A program made the translations under genes and the position numbers. Source: VRUE01 sp963737575 (GTDB taxonomy: Bacteria > Actinomycetota > Thermoleophilia > Solirubrobacterales > 70-9). Taken from it: a stretch of 64,000 nt of DNA. Below the pieces are notes generated by a model. It saw nothing but the letters and a program-made list of their open reading frames with translations. It was not told the origin of the DNA and searched no databases. The stretch covers positions 496,001-560,000 of the forward strand of contig CAVTTJ010000009.1 of NCBI GenBank assembly GCA_963737575.1, read 5' to 3'. Of the stretch, positions 45,226-53,673 are shown one piece after another; position 1 is the stretch's first letter, and every line of letters starts with the position of its first letter.

Positions 45226-46536
45226 CTAGGCCGACCCCATCAGCCGGTCGACGAGATCAGCGAGTGTCGCAACTTCGCCGACGTTGCCGGGGAAGACGAT
45301 CACCGGGTACGGGACCCCCTCCCCTTCCGGCACGCTCCAGAGCGAGACGCCGGAGGCCACCGGCCCGACGATCTCGACGCACTCGGCGTGCAGTCCGTCG
45401 CGGACGTTCACCGCCGAGGTGCTTCCGCCCTTCGAGAGCAGGACGTCGGATCGGTCTCGCAGCCTCTCGACGACCGTGGCGATGCGACGCGCGATCCTCA
45501 TCCCCGCTTCCAGCCCCCCCGCCTCGGCGGTTACAGCGCGGGTGGTCGCGACGATCGCCAGGCGCTCGCCCTCGAGCAGCGCGCCGGCGCTCTCGACGGC
45601 TGCGGAGATCGCGACGGCAGCGGCCTCATCGGGGCCGGCGAGGGTGGCGGCGTCGAGCTGGACCAGGGAACCGGGCCGGCGCTCGACGAGTGCCGCCAGC
45701 TGCGCCGAGCTGAGCGGGACATGGGAGCCGACGACGACCAACAGGCCGCGGGTGACGGCCGGCAGATCGATCAACTTACTCGCGCCGGCGCCCGAGAGGA
45801 CGCTGGCGAAGGCGGGGGCGCAGCGGACGATGATCGCCGGCTCGGCCCCCCATGCTTGGCGCAGACCGTCCGCGATCAGGGCAAGGTCGGCCTCCGTCTC
45901 TGCATCGGGAACCACCACCCCGGGCCGCGGAGCAGCGGCGGCCCGCAACAGAGCGTCCCGAACCCGACCAATGCCGTCTTCGGCCCGCAGCGCGGCGATT
46001 CCGATCTCGTGGCCATAGGCTGCCTCGAAGTAGCCATCGGAGCGCTCCTCCGCCCACTCGACGAGCCTGGCGCTGGCGTAGGAGAAGCTGCTGTCGATCG
46101 CGAACTCGGTTTCTTCCAATGGAGTCCGCCGGCCTTCGCGCTCAAGCCAGTGACGGCCTTCGAGCGTCACCCGCCCCGCCGCCGGGAGGGCCGGAACCAG
46201 CAGAAGCGGCGGCTTCTCACCAGGCGTGAGGGCGTCGCGGACCCCGGCGTACTCGGGCAGTAGGTGAGCGCGGAGGGTGCTGTCGCCCCGGAGGACCAGG
46301 CGCGGCTCGGGCGATGCGGCGACCGCTGCCTTGGCAGCATCGCGGACGATCGCATAGGCCGCCTCCTCGTCGAGCGCACGGCTGTTGGTCAGCATGTGGA
46401 GTGCCAGCGGATGCCGGCGAAGGACCGCCTCGACCAGCTCTGGGCGCCAGGAAAGCAGCAACGGCACACCGGCCTGAGATTGAGCTCCGGTGGGGTCGTC
46501 GTCGACCACGAACAGGGGCTCGGCAGCCGCGCTCAT
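45226..46536 (-). CDS. Four-carbon acid sugar kinase family (DUF1537/OtnK-like)
   Basis: 436 residues, normal for the family. N-terminal motif LFVVDDDPTGAQSQAGVPLL (usually DDLTGA) and RLVLRGDSTLRAHL near residue 95. The C-terminal nucleotide-binding domain has VLLSKGGSTSAVNVRDGL, where the family has SGGDT, and VPYPVIVFPGNVGEV. Members phosphorylate C4 sugar acids or keto-acids such as threonate or 2-oxo-tetronate. In this operon it precedes a class II aldolase with no gap, as expected for a phosphorylation-cleavage pair. Its start overlaps the upstream aldolase gene by ATGA. Confidence 0.88.
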   Translation of the reverse strand: MSAAAEPLFVVDDDPTGAQSQAGVPLLLSWRPELVEAVLRRHPLALHMLTNSRALDEEAAYAIVRDAAKAAVAASPEPRLVLRGDSTLRAHLLPEYAGVRDALTPGEKPPLLLVPALPAAGRVTLEGRHWLEREGRRTPLEETEFAIDSSFSYASARLVEWAEERSDGYFEAAYGHEIGIAALRAEDGIGRVRDALLRAAAAPRPGVVVPDAETEADLALIADGLRQAWGAEPAIIVRCAPAFASVLSGAGASKLIDLPAVTRGLLVVVGSHVPLSSAQLAALVERRPGSLVQLDAATLAGPDEAAAVAISAAVESAGALLEGERLAIVATTRAVTAEAGGLEAGMRIARRIATVVERLRDRSDVLLSKGGSTSAVNVRDGLHAECVEIVGPVASGVSLWSVPEGEGVPYPVIVFPGNVGEVATLADLVDRLMGSA

Positions 46537-47546
46537 CCGGCCCGCGAGAGTTCGCTGGCGACATCGATGATCATGTCCTCCTGGCCCACCACGACCTTAC
46601 GCTGACCGAGCTCGATGATGATCTTGCGAGGGTCGACGCCGAACTTCTCGCCGGCGCGGATCGTGTGCAGCAGGAAGCTGGCCGGAACGCCCGCGTAGCC
46701 GAGAGTCGCGGTCAGTCGGTCGACGACGATCGGCCCCGGCATCAGCTGCGGGCGAACGTAATCGTCGGCAGCATCCTGGAGCTTGAAGAGGTCGACGCCC
46801 GTCTCGATGCCGAGACGCTCGAGCACCGCGATCAGAGCCTCGCCCTGACAGTTTCCGGCGCCGGCCCCCATTCCGGCAAGGGTGACGTCGACGATCGTCG
46901 CTCCCTCCTCGATCGCAGCGACGCTGTTGGCGACCGCAAGCGAGAGGTTGTCGTGCTCGTGGATCCCGATCGCGATCTCGTCGTCCAGGGCCTCCCGCAG
47001 CGCCGAGACCCGCGCCCTGACCTCGTCGGTCATGAAGGCACCGGCGGAGTCGACCAGGTAGACGGCCATGCTGCCGGCCTCGACCACGATTCGGGCCGCG
47101 TCGAGGGTCTGCTCGACGCTGGCGATCGAGGCCATGTTGAGGTGGCTGTGGGCATCCATCCCCAGCTCACGGGCGAGCTGGAGGTGCTGGATGCCGATGT
47201 CGGCCTCGGTCGTGACCGTCGACACCCGCACCACTTGGGCACCCGCCTCGTTTGCGGCTCGGAGGTCATCCTTGGTGCCGATGCCGGGCAGAAGCGCAAC
47301 GGCCAGCCGCGCCCGGCTGACAACCGCCGCCGCGGCGCCGATCAGCTCGGCGTCGGAGTGAGGCGCGAAGCCGTACTGGCGCGAGCCGGCGCCAAGGCCG
47401 TCTCCATGGCCGACGGCGATCGCCCAGACACCGGCCCGGTCAAGCATCGCCGCGACACTCGCCACCTGCTCGGGGGTGAAGGTGTGCGCGACCGAGTGCG
47501 AGCCGTCGCGGACGGTGGTGTCGACGACGCGGACCGGCGCGCTCAT
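46533..47546 (-). CDS. 4-hydroxy-2-oxovalerate aldolase-like (HMGL/DRE-TIM family)
   Basis: 337 residues. RVVDTTVRDGSHSVAHTFTP carries the Arg-Asp (RDGxH) active-site motif, VGHGDGLGAGSRQYGFAPHS is the GHGxGxGGSSxxYG-type motif of MhpE/DmpG, and IGIHEHDNLSLAVANSVAAI holds the HxH metal ligands. MhpE/DmpG splits 4-hydroxy-2-oxopentanoate into pyruvate and acetaldehyde and channels the aldehyde to the acylating dehydrogenase encoded just upstream. No aromatic meta-cleavage genes are nearby, so the substrate must come from another route. Confidence 0.92.
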   Translation of the reverse strand: MSAPVRVVDTTVRDGSHSVAHTFTPEQVASVAAMLDRAGVWAIAVGHGDGLGAGSRQYGFAPHSDAELIGAAAAVVSRARLAVALLPGIGTKDDLRAANEAGAQVVRVSTVTTEADIGIQHLQLARELGMDAHSHLNMASIASVEQTLDAARIVVEAGSMAVYLVDSAGAFMTDEVRARVSALREALDDEIAIGIHEHDNLSLAVANSVAAIEEGATIVDVTLAGMGAGAGNCQGEALIAVLERLGIETGVDLFKLQDAADDYVRPQLMPGPIVVDRLTATLGYAGVPASFLLHTIRAGEKFGVDPRKIIIELGQRKVVVGQEDMIIDVASELSRAG

Positions 47547-48415
47547 CCGACCGCCGTCCGTTCGGCATGAAGCTCGGCCACCCGCACAGCGGCGCTCGTC
47601 ATGATGTCGAGGTTGCCGGCGTACTCAGGAAGGAAGTCCCCGGCTCCCTCGACCTCGAGTAGGACCGTCGCGACGGAGTCCCTGACGTCGACCGGCGCGG
47701 TCAGGCGGTAGCCCGGCACGTAGCCAGAAACGGTCTCGACCACCCGGTCGACGGCGACGGCGACGGCGTCCGGATCGGCGTCGGGGACGTCCGCATAGAC
47801 GGTGTTCCGCATCAGGATCGGCGGGTCGGCCGGGTTGAGAAGCATGATCGCCTTTCCCTCCTCCGCCCCACCGACCGCCTCGAGGGCGCGCGCGGTCGAA
47901 CGGGTGAACTCGTCGATGTTGGCCCGAGTTCCCGGCCCCGCCGAGCTTGCCGAGATCGTGGAGACGATCTCGGCATAGGGCACTTTCGTCACCGCCGAGA
48001 TAGCGGCGACGACCGGGACGGTGGCCTGGGCCCCGCAGGTGACGAGGGTTACGTCGGCGGCGTCGAGATGCTCTTCGAGGTTGACCGCAGGGATCACCGC
48101 TGGCCCCAGGGCCGCCGGAGTCAGATCGACGCTGCGGATGTTGTGGCGGGAGAGGATCTCGGCATGCCTGGGGTGGGCGCCGGCTGAGGTCGCGTCGTAG
48201 GCGAGGTCGACCTCGCCGATCTGATCGAGAAGGTCATCGAGCCCTTTGTGAGAGGTTGCGACACCGGTGGCCGCGGCCCGCGCGAGCCCGGCCGAAGCCG
48301 GGTCGATGCCGGCCATCCCCACCACCTCCAGCGACGGGCTGCGACTGGCCTTCTCGAAGAGGTCGGTGCCGATGTTGCCCGAGCCGATGATCACCACCCG
48401 CAGCGGCTCAGTCAT
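47543..48415 (-). CDS. Acetaldehyde dehydrogenase (acylating), MhpF/DmpF-like
   Basis: 290 residues from ATG 48415 (MTEPLRVVIIGSGNIGTDLF); an ATG at 48442 with GAGAGG before it is also possible. NAD-binding motif GSGNIGTDL, catalytic Cys in VTLVTCGAQATVPVVAAISA, and SARGNIDEFT-like TRANIDEFTRSTARALEAVG. Converts acetaldehyde plus CoA and NAD+ to acetyl-CoA. It overlaps by ATGA with the partner aldolase; the two normally form a channelled complex. Confidence 0.94.
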   Translation of the reverse strand: MTEPLRVVIIGSGNIGTDLFEKASRSPSLEVVGMAGIDPASAGLARAAATGVATSHKGLDDLLDQIGEVDLAYDATSAGAHPRHAEILSRHNIRSVDLTPAALGPAVIPAVNLEEHLDAADVTLVTCGAQATVPVVAAISAVTKVPYAEIVSTISASSAGPGTRANIDEFTRSTARALEAVGGAEEGKAIMLLNPADPPILMRNTVYADVPDADPDAVAVAVDRVVETVSGYVPGYRLTAPVDVRDSVATVLLEVEGAGDFLPEYAGNLDIMTSAAVRVAELHAERTAVG

Positions 48416-49688
48416 TCCTCCCCCACCTTCCGCGCAGCCCATTCATCCTCTCGATTCCGAAGGGCTCGAGCAGCGCCGGCTTGCGCCCGGTCGCAACGAG
48501 CTCAGCCATCGCCTCGCCCGCAGGCGGCGCCAGGGTGACCCCCTGCATCGAGTAGCCGCTCGCAACGTAAAGGTTTTCGAACGCTCCGGCGACGTCGAGG
48601 ATCGGCAGCCCATCGGGGGTGATCGGGCGCATCCCCGCCCAGCGCTGCTCGATCTCTGGCGTCTGCCACGGCTGGAAGCAGGAGCTCGCCGCCACGGTTA
48701 TGTCGCTGATGCGACGGTCGTCGAGGCGGGTATTCAAACCGCTGAACTCCATCGTGCCGCCGATCCGCATCTGATCGCCGAGCGGCGTGCAGCCGACATG
48801 AACGTCGGCGAGCAGGATCGAGTGGCTCGGCATCACACTGGGTTTGACGAAGAAGCTGTACCCCTTGCCTGCCTCCATCGGGAACCTGACGCCGATCATC
48901 TTCGCCAGTGAGGTCGACCAGGCACCGGCGGCGATCAGGAATGCGTCGGCGTTGTAATCGCCGACGGCACTGCGCACCGTTCGCACCCGACCATTCTCGG
49001 TCAGAAAGTCGCTGACCTCGGCGCCCTCGACGATCTCGACGTCCATGCGCCTCAGGGCATCGGCGATTCCGCGGGTGAACGAGTCCGGTCGCACATGCCA
49101 GTGCTCGCGGACGACGAAACCACCTTCGATCGCATCGCCGAGGGACGGCTCGATCTCGTGGAGCTCGTCGCCGACGACGACGTCCTCGGGAAGCTCGTAG
49201 CCGTGGGCCCGCATCGGCGCCAGCTTGTCCAGTTCCTCGCGGGCCAGATCGGGGTCCTTGGCGGCGACCAACATCCCCTGCTGGTAGAGCTCGAACTCGA
49301 CGCCATCGGCCCGCATCTCGTCGACCAGGTCGAATACGCCGCGCCCGAGTTTGGCCAGTGCCTCGACGCCATGCTCGTGGTCGCGCTTGTTGCAGTAGGT
49401 CCAGAAGCGCAACAGCCACGGGGCGAGCTCGGGCAGCTTGCGACGTTGGAAGTAGAGCGGGGAGCCGGGATCCAGCAGCGAGCGGATCCCGTACCAGGTG
49501 AGACCGGGCTCCGGTAGCGGCCCCGCCTGAGCCGGGCAGATCCAGCCGCCGTTGCCCCAGGACGCGCCGCTGCCGACACGATTGGACTCGAGAAGGGTGA
49601 CCTCGATGTCACGCTTGCGCAGGTAGTAGGCGGAGCAGAGACCGGCGACACCCCCACCGATCACCACCACCGAAGCGGGCGTGCTCAT
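48408..49688 (-). CDS. D-amino-acid dehydrogenase-like FAD oxidoreductase (DadA/DAO family)
   Basis: 426 residues from ATG 49688, overlapping the RidA stop (ATGA); a longer frame is not credible. The FAD motif VVVIGGGVAGLCSAYYLRKR is followed by VTLLESNRVGSGASWGNGGW, which is close to the DadA SxxNAG/GNGG region. C-terminal MRPITPDGLPILDVAG and NLYVASGYSMQGVTLAPPAG complete the FAD-binding domain. DadA-type enzymes oxidise D-amino acids to 2-oxo acids through an imine, which explains the adjoining RidA gene. Confidence 0.92.
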   Translation of the reverse strand: MSTPASVVVIGGGVAGLCSAYYLRKRDIEVTLLESNRVGSGASWGNGGWICPAQAGPLPEPGLTWYGIRSLLDPGSPLYFQRRKLPELAPWLLRFWTYCNKRDHEHGVEALAKLGRGVFDLVDEMRADGVEFELYQQGMLVAAKDPDLAREELDKLAPMRAHGYELPEDVVVGDELHEIEPSLGDAIEGGFVVREHWHVRPDSFTRGIADALRRMDVEIVEGAEVSDFLTENGRVRTVRSAVGDYNADAFLIAAGAWSTSLAKMIGVRFPMEAGKGYSFFVKPSVMPSHSILLADVHVGCTPLGDQMRIGGTMEFSGLNTRLDDRRISDITVAASSCFQPWQTPEIEQRWAGMRPITPDGLPILDVAGAFENLYVASGYSMQGVTLAPPAGEAMAELVATGRKPALLEPFGIERMNGLRGRWGRND

Positions 49689-50116
49689 GAGGGAATTCCC
49701 GCGGTCACCTGCAGCTCGATCAGGAGTCCGGGAAGCGGCATCTCGCCGATCAGAGTGGTCCGCGCCGGCCGGGGCGGCGGAAAGGCCTCGACAAAGGCTC
49801 GGTTCCAGGCGGGAAAATCGGACTGCTGTGTCAGCCAGCATTCGACCCTCAGCACATTCTCAGGCCCGGTGCCCGCCTCCTCCAGCACCGCGGCCATGTC
49901 GGCGAGGACGATCTCGCACTGGCTCTCGAAGTCCTCTCCCCGGGCCCGACCGGTGCCGGAATCGACGGCGGCGCGGCCCGAGAGAAGGAGCAGATCGCCC
50001 CATCGAATCGCGTCCGACATCAACGGCTCCTCGGCAGCGGTGCCCAGGGTCGTGCCGGCTCCGAGAACGATGGCGCGGCGATGTGACGCAGCATCTCCAG
50101 CCAGTGGTCTGACCAT
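49685..50116 (-). CDS. RidA-family reactive enamine/imine deaminase
   Basis: 143 residues. Core signature DLLLLSGRAAVDSGTGRARG, SQCEIVLADMAAVLEEAGTG, VLRVECWLTQQSDFPAWNRA and the catalytic Arg region PARTTLIGEMPLPGLLIELQ. RidA proteins hydrolyse 2-aminoacrylate and other imine/enamine intermediates made by amino-acid-oxidising enzymes, which fits the D-amino-acid dehydrogenase encoded next. First gene of the catabolic operon. The ATG at 50116 lies only about three bases after the predicted transcription start, so the message may be leaderless. Confidence 0.9.
   Translation of the reverse strand: MVRPLAGDAASHRRAIVLGAGTTLGTAAEEPLMSDAIRWGDLLLLSGRAAVDSGTGRARGEDFESQCEIVLADMAAVLEEAGTGPENVLRVECWLTQQSDFPAWNRAFVEAFPPPRPARTTLIGEMPLPGLLIELQVTAGIPS
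50105..50115. promoter_or_regulatory. Perfect FadR/GntR-type operator TGGTCTGACCA
   Basis: A perfect palindrome TGGT-CTG-ACCA, the consensus TNGTNNNACNA of FadR-subfamily GntR regulators. It overlaps the ridA start codon and follows the promoter by 10 bases. The FadR-type GntR gene is divergent 160 bases away, so this is the best candidate operator in the window. Confidence 0.7.
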
Positions 50117-50125
50117 CTGCTAATC

Positions 50126-50154
50126 ACATTAACAAGCGGGCAATCCCGCGTCAA
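50126..50154 (-). promoter_or_regulatory. Promoter of the catabolic operon (ridA onward)
   Basis: Minus-strand TTGACG (50154-50149) and TAATGT (50131-50126) with a 17-base spacer; predicted start near 50119, next to the operator palindrome and the ATG. Confidence 0.65.
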
Positions 50155-50239
50155 GACTCGGAATCAGCGTGGTCTGGTGAGCAGGCCAAGATCGCTGGTG
50201 CCCTATTCTCTGGCTCAAGCAAACCCTGGGAGGCAATGG

Positions 50240-50250
50240 TGGTCAGATCA
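50240..50250. promoter_or_regulatory. GntR-type operator-like site at the gntR promoter
   Basis: TGGTCAGATCA differs from the perfect palindrome TGGTCAGACCA (50105-50115 read on the minus strand) by one base. It overlaps the -35 region expected for a -10 TAGGAT at 50261-50266, which suggests autoregulation. Confidence 0.5.
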
Positions 50251-50260
50251 TCCCCTGGAC

Positions 50261-50266
50261 TAGGAT
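50261..50266 (+). promoter_or_regulatory. -10 element TAGGAT of the gntR gene
   Basis: TAGGAT ends eight bases before the ATG at 50274, so the transcript would be leaderless or nearly so. Confidence 0.4.
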
Positions 50267-50273
50267 CGCGCTC

Positions 50274-51021
50274 ATGAACCCCCCCGCCGATGACCGGGTT
50301 TCGCTTCAGCCCGCGCCGCGTCGCAAGCTCTCCGAGACGGTCGCCCAACAGCTTATGGAGGCGTTCGCCGCCCTCCCGCCGGGGGCGAAGGTCCCGTCCG
50401 AGCGGGAGTTGACCAGGGACCTCGGGGTCGGTCGCTCAACGGTGCGCGAGGCTCTCAACGGCCTCGCCGTTCTGGGCGTTCTCGAGATCCGTCACGGACA
50501 GGGCGCCTTCATCACCGAGCGCGGGCCGGCGATCGCCAAGGGCGACGACGGTGAGGGGCAGCCGTCGGCGCTGACCGCCGCCCTCGAGCGCGGGAGTCAC
50601 CCGCGAGTTCATCGAGGCGCGACTGCTGGTCGAGGTGAGGGTCGCCGGGCTCGCCGCCGAACGCCGAACCGAGGACGACCTGAGGCGAATCGAGGCGGCA
50701 CTTGGTGTGCAGGAGAGCAATGTCTCCGACGCCGATGCCGAGGTCGAGGCGGTCGTCGGCGTCGCCTCGTCGTTCAATCTGCTGATAGCTGAGGCCGCTC
50801 ACAACGAAGTCCTGGCGGCGATGATCGGTAGCTTCGTCGAGCTGATGAAGGAGAGGGGGCCGCGCCTCTACGCCCTTCCCGGCTTCGACGAGTGGGACCT
50901 GAAGGAGCACCGCGGTATCTATGCGGCCGTTCGCGAGCAGGACGCCGAACGAGCCTCGGACCTGATGCGCGAGCACATCCTGCAGCTGGCCGAGCGCTAC
51001 CGCGAGATCGGCGCCGGCTGA
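50274..51021 (+). pseudogene. FadR-subfamily GntR regulator, frameshifted
   Basis: The N-terminal winged helix is clear: LSETVAQQLMEAFAALPPGA then KVPSERELTRDLGVGRSTVR and EALNGLAVLGVLEIRHGQGA. The FCD effector domain continues in another frame after about 50592 (TREFIEARLLVEVRVAGLAA ... NLLIAEAAHNEVLAAMIGSF ... EHRGIYAAVREQDAERASDL), ending at TGA 51021. One base in the GCGCGGGAGT stretch would restore about 248 residues. The position and the operator set indicate control of the 35-50 kb catabolic cluster. If the frameshift is real the cluster is probably deregulated. Confidence 0.85.
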
Positions 51022-51024
51022 ACC

Positions 51025-51165
51025 TCAGAGCGCCTGGCCGACCTCGATCAGGCGGCCGTCCGGATCGCGGATGTAGCAGCGGATCTCGGCCTCGATATCG
51101 GCGACCCGGATGTTTGGGAAGCCGCTGGTCCCGTCGGCGTTGGGGCGGCGTTTCAGCTGCTCGCG
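51025..51165 (-). pseudogene. Remnant of a VOC-family gene
   Basis: The minus strand encodes FPNIRVADIEAEIRCYIRDP and then DGRLIEVGQAL before a stop. The intact VOC gene at 30435 has the same ending but about 25 residues between NIRVADI and EIRCY, so this copy has an internal deletion and has lost its N-terminal half. It is antisense to the start of the GST-like gene. Confidence 0.7.
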
Positions 51166-51186
51166 AAAGTGGGGCACACTGTCGCT

Positions 51187-51942
51187 GTGGCTGAAACCCC
51201 GATCTTGATCACGATCCCGATCAGCCACTACTGCGAGAAAGCTCGCTGGGCGCTCGACTGGGCCGGCATCGCACACAGGGAGCGGGCGCACCTCCAGATA
51301 CTTCACTGGATTCCCGTCGCCCGCGCCGGCGGGAAGAAAACGGCGCCCGTGCTCGTCTGGGGCGACCGCGTCTTCGCCGACTCGGCGGACATCGTCGAGG
51401 AGGCAAGTGCGCAGGCACAATCCGACCGTGCCCTGTTCCCGGCCGACCCCGCCGCCGCCGCCGAAGTCCGGGCGCTGCAACGCGATTTCGACGAGCTCCT
51501 CGGGCCGGAGGGTCGCAGGTGGATGTACTTCAACCTGCGCCGCCGACGCGACCTCGCGATCGCCTACGCCTGCACCGGGGTGCCCGCCTGGCAGCGCCGG
51601 GGACTACCGCTGGCGTACCCCCTGGTCGTTCGGGTCATCGATCGCTACCTCGACATCACCCCGGCCAGCGCCGAGCGATCCGAGGTTGAGGTCGGCAGGG
51701 TCTTCGACGACGTCGCCGAGCGGCTCGGCGACGGCCGTCCCTATCTCTGCGGCGAACAGTTCACTGCCGCGGACCTCACCTTCGCCTCACTGGCGGCGCC
51801 GCTTCTGATGCCGCCCGAGTACGGCGTGCCCCTGCCGCAGCCTGACGAGCTCCCCCGGGCGATGGCCTCTAAGGTCCGCGAGTTCCGCACTCACCCAGCC
51901 GGAGCCCACGCTATGAGGATGTTCCGTGAGGAGCGGCACTAG
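51187..51942 (+). CDS. Glutathione-S-transferase-fold protein
   Basis: 251 residues from GTG 51187. Thioredoxin-fold N-terminus with ISHYCEKARWALDWAGIAHR (the SxYCxKxRxxL segment of GST-like proteins; the Cys is present), VPVLVxxDxV-like TAPVLVWGDRVFADSADIVE, and a helical C-terminal domain with RPYLCGEQFTAADLTFASLA, the usual N-capping box region. Actinobacteria often lack glutathione, so the thiol partner may be mycothiol or none. No partner genes are apparent. Bases 51943-52104 after it are non-coding, with nothing notable except an isolated TAGCCTG at 52058. Confidence 0.85.
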   Translation: MAETPILITIPISHYCEKARWALDWAGIAHRERAHLQILHWIPVARAGGKKTAPVLVWGDRVFADSADIVEEASAQAQSDRALFPADPAAAAEVRALQRDFDELLGPEGRRWMYFNLRRRRDLAIAYACTGVPAWQRRGLPLAYPLVVRVIDRYLDITPASAERSEVEVGRVFDDVAERLGDGRPYLCGEQFTAADLTFASLAAPLLMPPEYGVPLPQPDELPRAMASKVREFRTHPAGAHAMRMFREERH

Positions 51943-52104
51943 CAGCCACTTGTACTGAGGGTGACCCGGATGGTGGTGGTGTCCGCGGCAGCCATGTTGA
52001 TGCCGTGTCTACAACTTATTGGGCCGACGTGTCGCGGATCGGAGGAAGGCGGCGCGTTAGCCTGAATTATCTTCGGCCAAGCCTCGATGAGTCGATGATC
52101 GAAG

Positions 52105-53673
52105 CTAATGGGGGACCGGAGCCCGCGCTGCCGCCGACTCCGCCTGCTTCGGCGACGGACCGCCGGTGGCCACGAAGTCCCGCGACCGCACCAGCGCATA
52201 CCCCGCCACGGAGCCCACGGCCGCCACGGCGACGCCCACCATCGCGATCGTGTTGAAGCCCGTCACGAACGCATGGTGCGCGGCGTCGACCACCTTGGCA
52301 TGGACGGCGGGCGGCACCACCTGCGAGACGCGCCCGGTCCCTCCTGACGCCACCGCCCGAGCAAGCTCGTGCACATGCGACGACGCGAGTGTGCCCCCGA
52401 CCAGCGGGGTGAGCGTCGACTCGATCTTCGACTGGAAGATCGAGCCGAGGCCGGCGATCCCGGTGGCGAGCCCGAGCTGGCGAGCCGTGTTGTTCGCACC
52501 CGACGCCATGCCGCTCAGCTGCGGGCGGACCACGCCGACGGCGGTCGAGGCAAGCGCCGGGGTGGCAAGGCCGACCCCGATGCCGGCCAGAATCTGGCCG
52601 GGCACCAGCGCGGTCCACTGGGACGAGTCGGACAGGTTTCCCATCAGCAGCAGCCCGACGGTCACGAACGCGAGCCCAGTCCCGAGCAGCAACCGCACCG
52701 GCACGCGTGCCGTCAACCGACCGCTCAGCGGCGAGACGAACAGGATCGGCGCGGTGACCGGCAGCGACCGGAGCCCCGCCTCGAATGGCGAAAAGCCCAA
52801 CACGTTCTGGAAGAAGAGCGTGATGTAGAGGAACATCGAGAAGATCGACGCCGACAGCGTGAAGCCGACGATGGTCGCGCCCGTGAAGGCCGGCTTGCGG
52901 AACAGCGAAAGGTCGAGCAGTGGGTCGGCGGTGCGGCGCTCCACCACCACGAACAACATCAGCAGAAGCGCGGAGGCCGCGAAGCAGCCGACAATGAGGG
53001 CGCTCCCCCAGCCCTCCTCGTTGCCGCGGATCAGCGCGTAGACGAGCAGGAATAGCGAGGGACACAGGAGCGCCACGCCGCGGAGGTCGACGCCGGAGGC
53101 GGCCGGGTCGCGCGACTCGCGCAACCGCAGCCGCGAGACCACCAGCCCGGCCAGGCCGATCGGCACGTTCACGAGGAAGATCCAGCGCCACGACAGCGCG
53201 TCCACGAGCGCACCACCCACGAGCGGCCCGGTCGAGACCGCCACCGCCGTGGTCGCACCCCAGATGCCGAGCGCGGTCCCGCGGTCGCGACCTTGAAACT
53301 CCTGTGCGATCAGCGCCAGCGAGGTGCCGAACATCATCGCTCCGCCGACACCCTGCGCCGCCCGCGAGAGGTGCAGGAAGAGCGGGTCGGGGGCCAGCCC
53401 GCAGGCCAGCGACGAAGCGGTGAAGATCGCCAGCCCGAGCATGAAGACCAGTCTGCGGCCGACCTTGTCGGCCAGCGACCCAGCCGCCAGCAGCAAGCCC
53501 GCGAGGGTCAGCGCGTAGGCGTCGACCACCCACTGGAGGTCGCTGAAGTCGGCGCCGAGGTCACGCTCGATTGACGGCAACGCGACGTTCACGATCGTCA
53601 CGTCGAGCAGCAGCATGAAGATCGCAATGCAGCTCGCCAGCAGGGTCCACCATTTGCGCTCCAACGCGTTCAA
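52105..53673 (-). CDS. MFS drug exporter, DHA2/EmrB-QacA type (14 helices)
   Basis: 522 residues from a TTG at 53673 that overlaps the TGA of the upstream gene (TTGA); a longer frame from 53775 lies inside that gene. Motifs: LDVTIVNVALPSIERDLGAD (helix 1, DHA family motif D1), AGSLADKVGRRLVFMLGLAI (motif A), GALVDALSWRWIFLVNVPIG (motif C-type segment) and about 14 hydrophobic segments. It exports toxic or signalling compounds in exchange for protons. It lies in an operon after the SRPBCC and YhgE-like genes. Confidence 0.92.
   Translation of the reverse strand: MNALERKWWTLLASCIAIFMLLLDVTIVNVALPSIERDLGADFSDLQWVVDAYALTLAGLLLAAGSLADKVGRRLVFMLGLAIFTASSLACGLAPDPLFLHLSRAAQGVGGAMMFGTSLALIAQEFQGRDRGTALGIWGATTAVAVSTGPLVGGALVDALSWRWIFLVNVPIGLAGLVVSRLRLRESRDPAASGVDLRGVALLCPSLFLLVYALIRGNEEGWGSALIVGCFAASALLLMLFVVVERRTADPLLDLSLFRKPAFTGATIVGFTLSASIFSMFLYITLFFQNVLGFSPFEAGLRSLPVTAPILFVSPLSGRLTARVPVRLLLGTGLAFVTVGLLLMGNLSDSSQWTALVPGQILAGIGVGLATPALASTAVGVVRPQLSGMASGANNTARQLGLATGIAGLGSIFQSKIESTLTPLVGGTLASSHVHELARAVASGGTGRVSQVVPPAVHAKVVDAAHHAFVTGFNTIAMVGVAVAAVGSVAGYALVRSRDFVATGGPSPKQAESAAARAPVPH

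Noticed and set aside
50170..50180. TGGTCTGGTGA as a further GntR operator
   Set aside because: Only the left half-site matches; the right half lacks the AYCA arm.
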